Below are positions 45,710-55,292 of a stretch of DNA of 64,000 nucleotides, in pieces (positions within the stretch are counted from its first letter, which is position 1; every line of letters begins with the position of its first letter). The DNA comes from Candidatus Melainabacteria bacterium (GTDB taxonomy: Bacteria > Cyanobacteriota > Vampirovibrionia > Obscuribacterales > Obscuribacteraceae), in contig JACRFZ010000096.1 of NCBI GenBank assembly GCA_016212515.1, positions 124,001 to 188,000 on the forward strand, read 5' to 3'. Both the position numbers and the translations under genes were made by a program. Below the pieces are notes generated by a model. That model was given only the letters and a program-made list of their open reading frames with translations, was not told the DNA's origin and did no database searches.

Positions 45710-47221
45710 TTAGCTTTTGCTGCAGGCCTTTTCTTTGCAGGGAGTCTGTGCTTCGGCGCAAGCAAAAGCTGCCTTGAGAGCGGCTTGCCAGCCTCCATAC
45801 TGCGCATCTCTATTTTCCGCAGGGCTGAGTTTCAGGTCTTTCTGCCATAGGCTTTCCAGTTCCGCCTCATCCTTTATAAGACCGGCGGTCAATCCAGCTA
45901 GAGCCGCTACACCCCAGGCTGTAGATTCTACATTGGAGGCTCTCAGTACGGGCACCTTCAGCACGTCGGCTTGGAACTGTACTAGAAATTCGTTCTTGGT
46001 GGCCCCGCCGTCTACTCTCAGCTCTTTGATAGAGATGCCGTTGGCTTTCATATCCTCGGCTACATCGCCGACCTGGTAGGCCATGGCCTCCAGGGCCGCT
46101 CTCACCAGGTGGGCCCTGGTGGTGCCGCGTGTGATACCGACAATGGTGCCACGCACATCGGAGTTCCACCAGGGTGAACCAAGTCCAACCAGGGCAGGTA
46201 CAAAGTAGACGCCTTCATTGGAAGGGATGGACTTAGCCAGAGCTTCGCTTTCCGTACTTGATTCGATGATAGCCAGCCCGTCTCGCAACCACTGGATAGC
46301 TGCTCCGGCAATGAAGATGGCTCCTTCAAAGGCATAAGCAGGAGCCTTGCCGGCCAACTGCCAGCCCACCGTGGTCAATAGCCCTTTAGCCAGACGTGGC
46401 TTTGCACCGATGTTAGCCAGCAAGAAACTGCCCGTGCCGTAAGTACATTTGGCCATGCCTTCATCCAGGCAGCATTGCCCGAAGAGAGCGGCTTGTTGAT
46501 CGCCTAGATTGGCTAAAATCGGTGCTTCAAAGCCGAGCAGTTCCTTATTGGTGGTGCCGAAATCGGCATTTGAGGGCAGCACCTTCGGTAATACTGCTTT
46601 CGGAACGTCGATGAGGGCCAACAGCTCATCATCCCATTCCATAGTATTGATGTTAAAGAGCATGGTGCGAGAAGCATTGCTGCCCTCTGTGGCATGGTTC
46701 TTCTCTTTGGTTAGATTCCAAATAAGCCAGGTATCTATGGTGCCGAAACAGAGTTCGCCTTTCTCGGCGCGGGCCCGGGCGCCTGGTACGTTATCCAGTA
46801 TCCATCTGATTTTCGGTCCCGAGAAATAAGCATCCGGCACAAGGCCGGTTTTGAGGCGGAAAAGTTCCATCTTTTCCTTGAGGCTATCGGCAAAATCTTT
46901 TGTGCGGCGGCATTGCCAGACGATGGCATTGTAAATGGGTTTGCCGGTGGCCTTTTCCCAGACAACCGTCGTCTCGCGCTGATTGGTAACGCCTACGCAG
47001 GCAATTTCTTCCGCCTTGATACCGGCGTTTTTGACGGCATCTTTAATACATTCGATCTGTTTGGCAAGAATTTCAGAGGCATTGTGTTCCACCCAGCTCG
47101 GTTTGGGGAAGATCTGCTCGAATTCCATCTGGCCTACGCCCAGGCTTTTGCCGCTCTTATCAAAGACTATGGCCCGGCAGCTTGTGGTGCCCTGGTCGAT
47201 ACTGAGAATATAATTTTTCAT
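45710..47221 (-). CDS. glpK: Glycerol kinase
   Basis: The enzyme phosphorylates glycerol to glycerol-3-phosphate for lipid synthesis or catabolism. The 503 residues show the FGGY-kinase pattern: LSIDQGTTSCRAIVFD at the N-terminus, GTIDTWLIWNLT, YGTGSFLLANIG, and RVDGGATKNEFLVQFQADVL before the C-terminus. ATG 47221 is the start because GGGGCGGG lies just upstream and homologues begin MKNYILSIDQG; the open frame continues another 35 codons upstream but has no family residues. No glycerol facilitator or dehydrogenase gene is beside it. Confidence 0.97.
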   Translation of the reverse strand: MKNYILSIDQGTTSCRAIVFDKSGKSLGVGQMEFEQIFPKPSWVEHNASEILAKQIECIKDAVKNAGIKAEEIACVGVTNQRETTVVWEKATGKPIYNAIVWQCRRTKDFADSLKEKMELFRLKTGLVPDAYFSGPKIRWILDNVPGARARAEKGELCFGTIDTWLIWNLTKEKNHATEGSNASRTMLFNINTMEWDDELLALIDVPKAVLPKVLPSNADFGTTNKELLGFEAPILANLGDQQAALFGQCCLDEGMAKCTYGTGSFLLANIGAKPRLAKGLLTTVGWQLAGKAPAYAFEGAIFIAGAAIQWLRDGLAIIESSTESEALAKSIPSNEGVYFVPALVGLGSPWWNSDVRGTIVGITRGTTRAHLVRAALEAMAYQVGDVAEDMKANGISIKELRVDGGATKNEFLVQFQADVLKVPVLRASNVESTAWGVAALAGLTAGLIKDEAELESLWQKDLKLSPAENRDAQYGGWQAALKAAFACAEAQTPCKEKACSKS

Positions 47222-47444
47222 CTTACCCGCCCCTGATTGATGGCTAAACTGGTGGCCATGGTGCAATGCCAATGCGCTACCGTCCCGTACTGAATGGTTC
47301 GGTGACAAAGACCGGTATCCTGGCAACCCTGAGCCCGGCCGGTTATGATTTTAGTATGCCGGTGGGCAGATTGAGACTCCTGGTTGGATGTTTTCTTCCC
47401 GACCGGCGTGATTTAACCGATTGCGCATGACCGCAGAGGGTGAG

Positions 47445-47660
47445 ATGTCAATGCTTCCTCAAAATCCAATCACTGGAGCTTGCGGCGTTTGCGGCAAGTT
47501 GAGCGATCCCAAGCTTTTACCGGTACTCGGGGATGGTCTTGTTTCCTGCAAGAACTGTCACAAGAAGGTGTGCAAAAGGTGCTATTCTCAATCCCGCGAA
47601 CTTTGCGTGGTTTGCGTAAGCGGGAAAGGCTCCTGGTGCCTGACACCCGGGAAACCTTGA
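47445..47660 (+). CDS. Eight-cysteine cross-brace zinc-finger miniprotein
   Basis: This 71-residue protein has cysteines spaced CxxC-x18-CxxC-x4-CxxC-x7-CxxC (Cys13/16, 35/38, 43/46, 54/57 from ATG 47445), plus HKK after the second pair. This is the layout of RING/FYVE-type fingers that bind two zinc ions in a cross-brace. ATG 47445 or 47451 is the likely start, since GAGGG lies at 47436-47440. It precedes the P-type ATPase by 29 bases and may share its transcript. No known family was recognised and the role (protein or metal binding) is open. Confidence 0.65.
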   Translation: MSMLPQNPITGACGVCGKLSDPKLLPVLGDGLVSCKNCHKKVCKRCYSQSRELCVVCVSGKGSWCLTPGKP

Positions 47661-47689
47661 AACTGCTCCATGAGAATTAGAGCGGCTTG

Positions 47690-50542
47690 ATGAAACACAA
47701 TTCAAGGCATAATGGGCGACATCCTCGCGTAATAGAGGTGCGCACCGCTGCCGTGGAACCCGATGTCTCCACTTTATCGGTGGATGAGGTTCTCACCCGG
47801 CTAAACACCACAATCGATGGACTTAGCGAGAAGTCGGCGGCGGAGCGGTTGCAAAGGCATGGCCGCAATTCCATCAGTGTGGAAGTGCCTATTGCCGTTG
47901 GCGCTTTGCTGCGTGAAAATTTCCTGCACACCATGGCTTTACTGCTCTGGGCTGCCGGACTGATTGGTTTTCTGGCCCAGATGCCGCAACTGGGTGTGGC
48001 TATCTGGCTGGTCAATATTATCAATGGGGCCTTCAGTTTCTGGCAGGAGTTTCGAGCCCAGAAAACTACCGCTGCCCTTAAACAACTCTTGCCCCTGAGC
48101 GTGCAGGTGCGACGGGAGGGTAAGGTTCGCACCATTTCTGCTCATGAGCTGGTGCCCGGCGATGTAGTGATTGTGAACGAGGGCGACAAAATTTCGGCCG
48201 ATGCCAGGGTGATTGAGGATGAGTCGCTCACGGTAGACCAGTCCACCCTCACCGGCGAGACCACGAGGCTGGTCAAGACGTCCGAGCTATTTTCAAAGCG
48301 CATGGCCAAGGATGCCAATCTTATTCGTGCGGACCTGCCGAATTTGCTTTTTGCCGGTACATCCTGCCTGTCCGGTCACGGACTGGCTGTGGTTTACGCC
48401 ACCGGCACTCATACCGAATTCGGACGCATAGCCAGGCTTACAGCCACAATCGCCGAACAGCCAAGCCCCTTGCAGAGGGAAATGGAGCGGGTAACTAAAA
48501 TAGTTTCGATACTGGCCGTTAGTATCGGCGCCCTCATGTTTGTCATTGCCATCACCATGGCCCATGTGAAGCCGGAAGCGGCTTTCATTTTTGCCATGGG
48601 CATGGTGGTGGCTTTTGTGCCGGAGGGTATGGTGCCTACCATAACCCTGGCCCTGGCTCTGGCCGTGCAGCGTATGGTTAAGCGCAATGCTCTTGTGAAA
48701 AGGCTTTCCTCAGTTGAATCGCTGGGTTGTACAAACGTAATTTGCACAGATAAGACAGGCACGCTCACGGAAAATCGCATGACCGTGGCCCGGGTGCTGG
48801 CGGGCGGCAAAGACTATCTATTTTCCGGTCATGGCTATGAATTGAACGGCAGTCTCTTCTCTTGCGAGAATTTGCCAGTGAAGGAACTGCCGCCGGAACT
48901 GGCGGCACTCTTGCAAGCTGGTTTGCTTTGTAATAATGCCACCCTGGTGAAAGGAGCGGCTGGTCTGAGCACCTCCGGTGATCCGACGGAATTAGCGCTG
49001 CTTGTGGCTGCGGGCAAGGCTGGACTGTTCCAGGCAGATGCTGCCGCCACAAGCAGAAGGCTGCATGAGAATGCTTTTGATTCTCATAGAAAGCGTATGA
49101 GCACTATCTATGAAATGAACGATGGTGCAGAGCCGGGTTCCCTTCAGCGGCTCGCTTTTATAAAAGGTTCGCCGGCCGGTGTACTGGAGCACTGCACGGA
49201 CTGGTTGTCGCCGCTGGGTTTGCAAGCCATCGATGATGAGCGGCGCCAGGGCATCTTGCAAGAAATTGACGGCTATGCCGGCCAGGGATTGAGAGTAATT
49301 GCCGTAGCACGTAAATCTCTCAATATTGAATCTGCTCTCGATATTGCCGGGGTAGAATCGAATCTCACCTTCCTCGGTCTCTTTGCCATGCTTGACCCGC
49401 CTCGTGCGGAGGTGCTCAGCGCTGTTGCGAAATGTCGGCAGGCCGGCATTCAGGTGGTCATGATTACCGGCGACTACGAGGTTACCGCCGAGGCCATCGC
49501 CAGGAAGGTGGGAATCGTAGATGCCGGTGCAGCAAGGGTGATCACCGGCGCTCAACTTGACCGCATGACCAATCAGGAACTGGTAGAACTGATTACATCC
49601 GACGTGGTTTTTGCCAGGGTTAGCCCCGAGCATAAATTGAGAGTAGTAGAAGCCTTTCAGCAGGCCGGTCATATTGTGGCCGTCACCGGTGATGGTGTCA
49701 ACGACGCACCGGCTCTCAAGAAGGCCGATATTGGAGTGGCCATGGGCTTGTGTGGAACTGACGTGGCCCGGGAGGCCGCCGATATTATCTTGCTGGATGA
49801 CAATTTTGCTTCCATTGTCAATGCCGTGGAGGAAGGTCGAGCCGTCTACGACAATATCAAAAAGTTTGCCGTCTATGTCTTCAATAGCAATATGGCTGAG
49901 GCCGTGCCCTTTGTTTTGATGCTTCTGTCTTGCGGATTGATTCCTATGCCGCTTACGGTGATGCAAGTGCTCTCAGTAGATCTTGGCACTGACATGGTGC
50001 CGGCTATCGGCCTTGGTGCAGATACGGCCCAGACCGGGGTTATGCAACGCAAACCGCGCTCACGCAAGGAACCTCTTTTATCAAAAGCGCTTCTAGCCAA
50101 GGCTTTGCTCTGGTATGGCGCCATTGAATCGATTCTTTCCATAAGCGGCTATTTCTATATCAACTTTCTCCATGGTTGGCCGGGCGTGCCCCTTGCCCCG
50201 CAGGGTTCGGAGGTATGGAAAACCGCCACCACAATGACACTGACCTGCATTGTCACCAGTCAGGTCGGCGCTGTGTTTTGCTGTCGCACTCAGACTGACT
50301 CAGTGTTTTCCATAAGTCCCTTCAATAATCGTCTCATCATTGGCGGAGTGGCTTTTGAGATAGCCTTGCTGGCGGCACTTATGTACGTGCCGGCCCTCAG
50401 TTCTGTCTTCGATACGACCCCTTTGCCGCCACAGGCAGTTCTCTATGCCTTTACATGCATACCGGTCATAATCTTGTTGGATGAAGTGAGAAAACTGTTT
50501 TTGAGAAGAAAACTGAATTTAGATAGTGGCGGTCTGCGTTAA
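47690..50542 (+). CDS. P2-type cation-transporting ATPase
   Basis: This 950-residue HAD-type ATP-driven pump has an N-terminal cation-ATPase domain, the actuator with TGE (STLTGETTRLV), the phosphorylation motif CTDKTGTLTENRM (Asp354), and the hinge GDGVNDAPALKKADIGVAMG. It has about ten membrane spans. The ion-site helix M4 reads VVAFVPEGMVPTITLAL, related to PEGL in Na/K- and Ca-pumps but with Met. It is therefore closest to bacterial P2-type pumps, and the ion (Ca, Na or other) is not decided. ATG 47690 is preferred to TTG 47687. It is preceded by a zinc-finger gene and followed after about 50 bases by a secreted-protein gene. Confidence 0.94.
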   Translation: MKHNSRHNGRHPRVIEVRTAAVEPDVSTLSVDEVLTRLNTTIDGLSEKSAAERLQRHGRNSISVEVPIAVGALLRENFLHTMALLLWAAGLIGFLAQMPQLGVAIWLVNIINGAFSFWQEFRAQKTTAALKQLLPLSVQVRREGKVRTISAHELVPGDVVIVNEGDKISADARVIEDESLTVDQSTLTGETTRLVKTSELFSKRMAKDANLIRADLPNLLFAGTSCLSGHGLAVVYATGTHTEFGRIARLTATIAEQPSPLQREMERVTKIVSILAVSIGALMFVIAITMAHVKPEAAFIFAMGMVVAFVPEGMVPTITLALALAVQRMVKRNALVKRLSSVESLGCTNVICTDKTGTLTENRMTVARVLAGGKDYLFSGHGYELNGSLFSCENLPVKELPPELAALLQAGLLCNNATLVKGAAGLSTSGDPTELALLVAAGKAGLFQADAAATSRRLHENAFDSHRKRMSTIYEMNDGAEPGSLQRLAFIKGSPAGVLEHCTDWLSPLGLQAIDDERRQGILQEIDGYAGQGLRVIAVARKSLNIESALDIAGVESNLTFLGLFAMLDPPRAEVLSAVAKCRQAGIQVVMITGDYEVTAEAIARKVGIVDAGAARVITGAQLDRMTNQELVELITSDVVFARVSPEHKLRVVEAFQQAGHIVAVTGDGVNDAPALKKADIGVAMGLCGTDVAREAADIILLDDNFASIVNAVEEGRAVYDNIKKFAVYVFNSNMAEAVPFVLMLLSCGLIPMPLTVMQVLSVDLGTDMVPAIGLGADTAQTGVMQRKPRSRKEPLLSKALLAKALLWYGAIESILSISGYFYINFLHGWPGVPLAPQGSEVWKTATTMTLTCIVTSQVGAVFCCRTQTDSVFSISPFNNRLIIGGVAFEIALLAALMYVPALSSVFDTTPLPPQAVLYAFTCIPVIILLDEVRKLFLRRKLNLDSGGLR

Positions 50543-50595
50543 CGTTGCTTCTGAGGGGTAAACTACTATTCAGTCTCAGGAAAGGAGTTTTGAAA

Positions 50596-51519
50596 ATGCC
50601 TGCGCCAGTTCCTTTGAAAGGCCCTTTGAAAGTCAAGTTCTGTTTAGGGGCAATCTTGACGACGGCGGTAATGCTGGCGGTTCAGCCAGTCAATGGTCAG
50701 CCTGCACAGGCTTCTAAAAAGGGCACTGGTGCTGTTTCAATCTCGTTATTTACTCTCAAGGGTAAGCGTCTTACTCAACTTATGCCGGGGCAGTTCTGCT
50801 TGATTCGTGACGATGAGCACGGATTCGTGCGCACCGTAGTGGATCATCCCGGGGTGGTTGATATTTCCGTCCTGGGCAAAAATTTGGTGGCTCTGGAAGC
50901 AGTCGGTGCCGGAGTAGCCGTAGTCAGCTTCGCTGATGACGGTGATAACTGGCTGGCTCTTGAGGTACAGGTGCAAAAGCCGGCTAAGAAGGAAGCGGTT
51001 GGAGCCACGCTTCTAGATCTAGATAAAAGCAAAAACAAGATTGTGCCAGCCTCGGCCGGTCGCACTGTCAAAGTAAGGGAGCTGGATTTTAAATTGGCTG
51101 CTGCCAATCCGGCGGTGGCAGTAGTGGTGCCCAAAAAGGGAATTTGGGCAGTCTCTCCTTCTGAGAAGCCCGATTACTTCCATATCTTTCCCATCCAGCC
51201 CGGCAGCCTCAAACTGGGCAAGGTCAACGGTTCCGATTTCGAACTGAAGGTAGCACCCATTGGTGCCGCTTCTCAGGAAGAGAAGTATGCTCCGCTTATG
51301 TCCGCCATTCAGCCCGATAAAGAAGCTGCTGTTTACTTGAAACTTGCTCAGTACTTCCGCGAACAATACATCCAGACCAGAAAAGGCGGCTCTTCCAATA
51401 TTCAGGCTGAAGTATTTAAGAAGTACGCCATAGACTGCTTTGATCGTGCTGAAAAGCTCGATTCCAAAAGCCCTGCGATCAAAGAGCGACAGTCATTCTT
51501 GCAGGAGAGCGGGAAGTAA
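50596..51519 (+). CDS. Secreted protein with pilus-secretin N-domain-like fold (tentative)
   Basis: The 307-residue protein starts at ATG 50596, where AAGGAG lies eight bases upstream; the frame upstream to 50545 lacks a site. It is exported (CLGAILTTAVMLAVQPVNG). The segment GVVDISVLGKNLVALEAVGAGVAVVSF resembles the N-terminal domain of CpaC-type pilus proteins or Ig-like BIG2 units, but the similarity is weak. The C-terminal part is helical and TPR-like (VYLKLAQYFREQYIQTRKGG, YAIDCFDRAEKLDSKSP). Function unknown. It may be co-transcribed with the ATPase gene. Confidence 0.68.
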   Translation: MPAPVPLKGPLKVKFCLGAILTTAVMLAVQPVNGQPAQASKKGTGAVSISLFTLKGKRLTQLMPGQFCLIRDDEHGFVRTVVDHPGVVDISVLGKNLVALEAVGAGVAVVSFADDGDNWLALEVQVQKPAKKEAVGATLLDLDKSKNKIVPASAGRTVKVRELDFKLAAANPAVAVVVPKKGIWAVSPSEKPDYFHIFPIQPGSLKLGKVNGSDFELKVAPIGAASQEEKYAPLMSAIQPDKEAAVYLKLAQYFREQYIQTRKGGSSNIQAEVFKKYAIDCFDRAEKLDSKSPAIKERQSFLQESGK

Positions 51520-51576
51520 TTTGCCTTCCAGGCAACCGACTGCAATCTTGCAGCAGGGCGGTTGAATAAGTTCCGC

Positions 51577-52965
51577 TCAGCGCTTTTTCTGTTCGTAGCG
51601 ATAAGGTTCAAGAAGTTTGAAGTCTTTGTTCGGCGAAGTGGGAGCTACTTCAAAGAGGTCAGGGTCGAAGGGGGGCCTTTTAATTGCCGGACCTAGCTTG
51701 TCTTGTTTCGCGCCAGTCTCTCCTGAGGTCACCGGCTGTACCAGGTCTTCAAAAGAACCGTGTTCGGCATTTCTCTGGTGAATCAATTCCCTTTCCAGTT
51801 GAATAGGTTGGTAGTCTTTTGGTATCTCTATTGTGCGTCTGACTGTTCTGTCTTCAAAAGGGTTGGGCATGTTGCAAATGAATTCGCGCAGGCAGCTTAG
51901 TACCCCCTGTCCGTTGTAAACGATGTAACCGCTTCCGTCCTGATTGATCTTCCAGAGAGATTTTGTTCCTTCTCTTGCGCGCTCCAGGTAAGGTGATTGC
52001 ACTTCGATGAAGAGATGCATGGCGCCATTTTCACTGCCTTCCTGTTTGCTCAAGGTGAGTTTGAAGCGGTAAGTAGGCATCTTCAAGTTCTTAATGGCCG
52101 AGGTCGAATTCGTGGTTTCGATGCCCTGGTCCGCCAGTGTTTCGCGTATGGTTTTATCTATGGAAGCCAGGCTCAGACCAGTCAGGTGCTGACCGCTAGT
52201 AATTTCTACAGATGATGCCACTTTTCGCTTGTCTTTCGAAAAACGACTAATAGTATAGCCATCGAATGTAACCCTGACATTGGGAGTAGCAGTAGCTAAT
52301 GAGTCTTCTAGAACTTTCGGCTTGCCGTCCTTTAGCTCGTGATAGTAATTGGGTAACAGGCCGGCCAACTCTCTTATTTTGGGCAGGAATTCATCCTTCT
52401 CTTTGTAATTGGAGCATAAATGCTCAACAGCAAGCTTTCGGCTCAATATCGGGTTGGACTGATTTTTCCTGTCCAGGATTTCTTCTTCTTTCCAGAGTAC
52501 CAATTTCCAGAGATGGGGTTTATGCGGCGTGCACTTGAAGGTGAGTTTATGCTTTTGCGGCTCACTTGTTACCGTGATACCTGAGTTGGCTAGTTCAGCA
52601 GTGAGGACTTCTTCTATCTCTTGTTTGGCGGCACAGAGGTCTGTATGAATGTCGCAGTCTATGTCGAGTTGCAGATTGACGGTGCTGAAAGGTGTTTCCG
52701 CTAACAGCGGCGAATTTAAAGGAATGCCCCGGAAGAATGGTTCGTAGACGATGAAGCAATTAGCCTCACTTAAAAAGGGCCTGATCACCGAGATTTCATC
52801 ACATTCGCCATACTTCTGCCCAAACCAATATTGCTTCCGGAGTTCCTCTCGGCGAGTGAGATCCGGGGCGGAGCCGGTTGCCTTTGCTATCGGCTTAGCG
52901 CAGACCGGCATCCACAGTGTCTGCGCTAAGCACAGAAAAATAGAGAGAGCCGATATGCGTATCAA
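51577..52965 (-). CDS. Large secreted protein of unknown function
   Basis: This 462-residue protein is not recognised. A TTG start at 52965 opens directly into a signal peptide (IRISALSIFLCLAQTLWMPVCA). The mature protein has several Cys and beta-prone blocks (VNLQLDIDCDIHTDLCAAKQ, MPTYRFKLTLSKQEG), with a Pro-rich C-terminus. There is no clear ribosome binding site. It lies 33 bases behind the next secreted-protein gene on the same strand, so the three genes 51577-54358 are probably one operon. Confidence 0.7.
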   Translation of the reverse strand: MIRISALSIFLCLAQTLWMPVCAKPIAKATGSAPDLTRREELRKQYWFGQKYGECDEISVIRPFLSEANCFIVYEPFFRGIPLNSPLLAETPFSTVNLQLDIDCDIHTDLCAAKQEIEEVLTAELANSGITVTSEPQKHKLTFKCTPHKPHLWKLVLWKEEEILDRKNQSNPILSRKLAVEHLCSNYKEKDEFLPKIRELAGLLPNYYHELKDGKPKVLEDSLATATPNVRVTFDGYTISRFSKDKRKVASSVEITSGQHLTGLSLASIDKTIRETLADQGIETTNSTSAIKNLKMPTYRFKLTLSKQEGSENGAMHLFIEVQSPYLERAREGTKSLWKINQDGSGYIVYNGQGVLSCLREFICNMPNPFEDRTVRRTIEIPKDYQPIQLERELIHQRNAEHGSFEDLVQPVTSGETGAKQDKLGPAIKRPPFDPDLFEVAPTSPNKDFKLLEPYRYEQKKR

Positions 52966-52998
52966 TCGGACTGGATTTTGCTTGTTCAGACTTTTTCC

Positions 52999-53634
52999 TC
53001 AGTCTCGTTTTACAGGACTATCTTTGGGGGCCGGGGCTTCCTGTTTCTTTTCATAGTCGCCGCTGCGAGCCGTGAAAAACTGCTTCGAAATTTTTAACGC
53101 CGTCTCTTTCAAGATAGGCGTTAGCTCATCGGTTTTATCGGCGGAGAGCTTGAGCGGAATCTCTGAACTCATTATGGCTGCTTTGGTGTTAAATTTCCAG
53201 TTGGGAGCAGGTGGTGCAAAGAGCATAACTTTTAGTGTATGCGTGGCTTTCTGCGACTTCGCTTTGGCGTTCACTTTTGCCGTGCCGACTTTGGTGACGC
53301 TCAAGGTAAGCTTTGTGCTTCTTCCCGTGATCATTTCTCGAGTGGTTTTGAGTCCGAATTCTTTCAGATACTTTTCCATGGCCTGTCTGGTCTTAGCCTT
53401 GTTTAGCGCACTCTTGCTCGGTGGCAGGTCCAACTTCTCGACACTGACTCTAATTGCATAGCCTGCCACTTTCGAGAGGCGAGGATAGTCTACTTCGTTT
53501 TTGGCCTCTCTAAAGAAGGCTGACTTAAGTGCTTTGCCGCCTTCCGGCGCCACATCAGCCGCCCCGGCCCCTTGCTGTAGAAAGATTACAGCCATAAGCG
53601 CCGAGGGCAGATAGTTGAATTTGTGCATGGGCAT
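52999..53634 (-). CDS. Secreted protein of unknown function
   Basis: This 211-residue protein is not recognised. A signal sequence (LPSALMAVIFLQQGAGA) is followed by a conserved-looking alternation of beta segments (YAIRVSVEKLDLPPSKSALN, STKLTLSVTKVGTAKVN, HTLKVMLFAPPAP) and a Lys-rich C-terminus. The beta pattern is shared in style with the neighbouring gene 53693-54358, suggesting related function. ATG 53634 is used; an ATG six bases later is possible. Confidence 0.66.
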   Translation of the reverse strand: MPMHKFNYLPSALMAVIFLQQGAGAADVAPEGGKALKSAFFREAKNEVDYPRLSKVAGYAIRVSVEKLDLPPSKSALNKAKTRQAMEKYLKEFGLKTTREMITGRSTKLTLSVTKVGTAKVNAKAKSQKATHTLKVMLFAPPAPNWKFNTKAAIMSSEIPLKLSADKTDELTPILKETALKISKQFFTARSGDYEKKQEAPAPKDSPVKRD

Positions 53635-53692
53635 TTTCTTGAATTGGCTTCTAGTGTGGACGCGGGATCCTGTTTGAGGAGTTAAGAGCGGT

Positions 53693-54358
53693 TTATTTCC
53701 TTATGTAGCGCGGCTTCTTATGCACGTTCTTGCCGCCAGCATCATCGGGCATGTCCGGGTGAGCAATGTCGGCACTATTGGCCAGCAGGTAGTCGCGGCG
53801 GAACTCTTTCATGAGCAAATCGAGCTTGCTGTCAAGCTCCGCGCCGGCATCGGCCTGTACCTTGCCGATCAGGTCTTTGCTCCAGACGGAAGCCATAATA
53901 TCCTTGTGGTTGCGAGCTACGCGAGACTTTTCTACTAGAGAAAGGTTTATCGAGTAAACACAAACTTTTGCATCGTCGCTGACCGAGCGCACGTTCAGGT
54001 AGAGAATCGGCGAGTTGTCGGCGGCTTTGTTGCCGGCTTTATGTTTGCAGCAAGCTTCGCCGGCATCGATAATGGTGGCATGAGTGGTGCTAAGTTCCTC
54101 TTTCAGGCGGTTGACCAGGTGCTCTTGATTGGCGCCTTTCTCTTTCAGCGTGTCATCGATTTCGCCCACCGCCACCTTGATGCTTTTGATGCCCGATAAG
54201 ATTAAGGGCTGGTTGAAACCTTCACGTCTTCCGGCACTTTCGCTCTTGGGGCAATCTTTGCAATCGGCAAAGGCGGAAGGAATGAGCACTGTGCCGAGCA
54301 TACCGGCCAGTATCAAGGCCAACGACAACTTGGTGTTACCTACTCTTTGTCTTTCCAT
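53693..54358 (-). CDS. Secreted Cys-containing protein of unknown function
   Basis: This 221-residue protein is not recognised. A signal peptide (LALILAGMLGTVLIPSAFA) is followed by CKDC at the mature N-terminus and a CCKHK segment in the middle. Two beta-helix stretches (SIKVAVGEIDDTLKEKG, ILYLNVRSVSDDAKVCVYSI) resemble, in strand order, the family next to it. It is the first gene of the secreted trio on the minus strand. Confidence 0.66.
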   Translation of the reverse strand: MERQRVGNTKLSLALILAGMLGTVLIPSAFADCKDCPKSESAGRREGFNQPLILSGIKSIKVAVGEIDDTLKEKGANQEHLVNRLKEELSTTHATIIDAGEACCKHKAGNKAADNSPILYLNVRSVSDDAKVCVYSINLSLVEKSRVARNHKDIMASVWSKDLIGKVQADAGAELDSKLDLLMKEFRRDYLLANSADIAHPDMPDDAGGKNVHKKPRYIRK

Positions 54359-54453
54359 ACTTTTCTATTGCCCTTGTTTGAGTTTACCGAGCTATTGGCT
54401 GCCGACCTGTGCATTTTAGCTGAATTGCCCGGGCGAATTATTAGATTGGCGCT

Positions 54454-55266
54454 TCAATGCACCTGTTTCGCCACTTCTTCCAAGACCTTCAGCATGGCAT
54501 CCCGGAGCAGGTCCAGTCGTGCAGTTTCCGTCCGGGCAGCGGCGGCTTGCCTGGCGGTTTTCTTTTTCTTGAGTGCGGCAGTTGCCTCGGCAAAGTCCTT
54601 CAACTCGGGCATATGCACAAAAAGGCAGGCTTTTACTGCTTTATGCCTGCTCAAGTGATAGAGCACCTGGTAATAAAGTTCGTTGCAGACGAAAGTACCG
54701 GCATGGTTGGAGATCTGGCAGGGGTAGCCTGCGGCTATGAGGGACTTCTTGACGGCTGTCAGTTTCAGGCTGGTGCGTAAGAGGTCAGGGCCTTCAGCCT
54801 GTACAGGCTTGTCTTCCACCTGGGCGCCGGCCTGGTCGGCAATGCGATAGTCGCGCAGATTCATGCCAAAACGTTCCAGGTGGATGGCCCGGCTTCCTGA
54901 TGCCAGACCGGTCATAAGAACAATAACCGGTCCGGGTTTACCCGCTCCTTCCAGGTCCTTTTCAAGCTTCTTCAATGACTTCTTGACTGTTTTCCAGGCT
55001 GTGGCCCCCACCGTGTCGAGGCTCAGTTTAGAGATGTGAATTTCCTTTGCAACCGCCCGTCTTTTCGAGGAGGTGTCGGTTTTGGCGGCGCCGGTTTTGA
55101 AGATGTCAGGAAATGACAAGGTAACAAGCTCGCTGGGGTTGCTTTTCGAGGAGCCGAAGGGACCAAAGCCGGTGAGCAGGCAATAGAGGTCGGCTGCTGC
55201 CAAGGGGGTTGGATCTTTGCGTTTGGTTGCTTTTGCTTTAGCTGAGGGTTTAGGCATGGTGGACAT
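54454..55266 (-). CDS. Pyroglutamyl-peptidase I-like (C15) protein
   Basis: The 270-residue protein shows the C15 layout: LLTGFGPFGSSKSNPSE, ASGSRAIHLERFGMNLRDYRI with the catalytic Glu, NHAGTFVCNELYYQVLYHL with the catalytic Cys, and FVHMPEL with the catalytic His. Such enzymes remove N-terminal pyroglutamate from peptides. At about 270 residues it is longer than the usual 210, owing to a Lys-rich tail (LKKKKTARQAAAART) and N-terminal extension. The start is set at ATG 55266 because the longer frame runs through the opposite-strand tRNA. No signal peptide is present. Confidence 0.87.
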   Translation of the reverse strand: MSTMPKPSAKAKATKRKDPTPLAAADLYCLLTGFGPFGSSKSNPSELVTLSFPDIFKTGAAKTDTSSKRRAVAKEIHISKLSLDTVGATAWKTVKKSLKKLEKDLEGAGKPGPVIVLMTGLASGSRAIHLERFGMNLRDYRIADQAGAQVEDKPVQAEGPDLLRTSLKLTAVKKSLIAAGYPCQISNHAGTFVCNELYYQVLYHLSRHKAVKACLFVHMPELKDFAEATAALKKKKTARQAAAARTETARLDLLRDAMLKVLEEVAKQVH

Positions 55267-55292
55267 AGTGTAAGATATATTTCCTTCCGCAA

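Noticed and set aside
47222..47326. 35-codon upstream extension of glpK
   Set aside because: Homologues begin at MKNYILSIDQG and GGGGCGGG sits right before that ATG.
48992..49966. 324-residue frame antisense to the P-type ATPase
   Set aside because: Shadow of the ATPase gene; no independent evidence.
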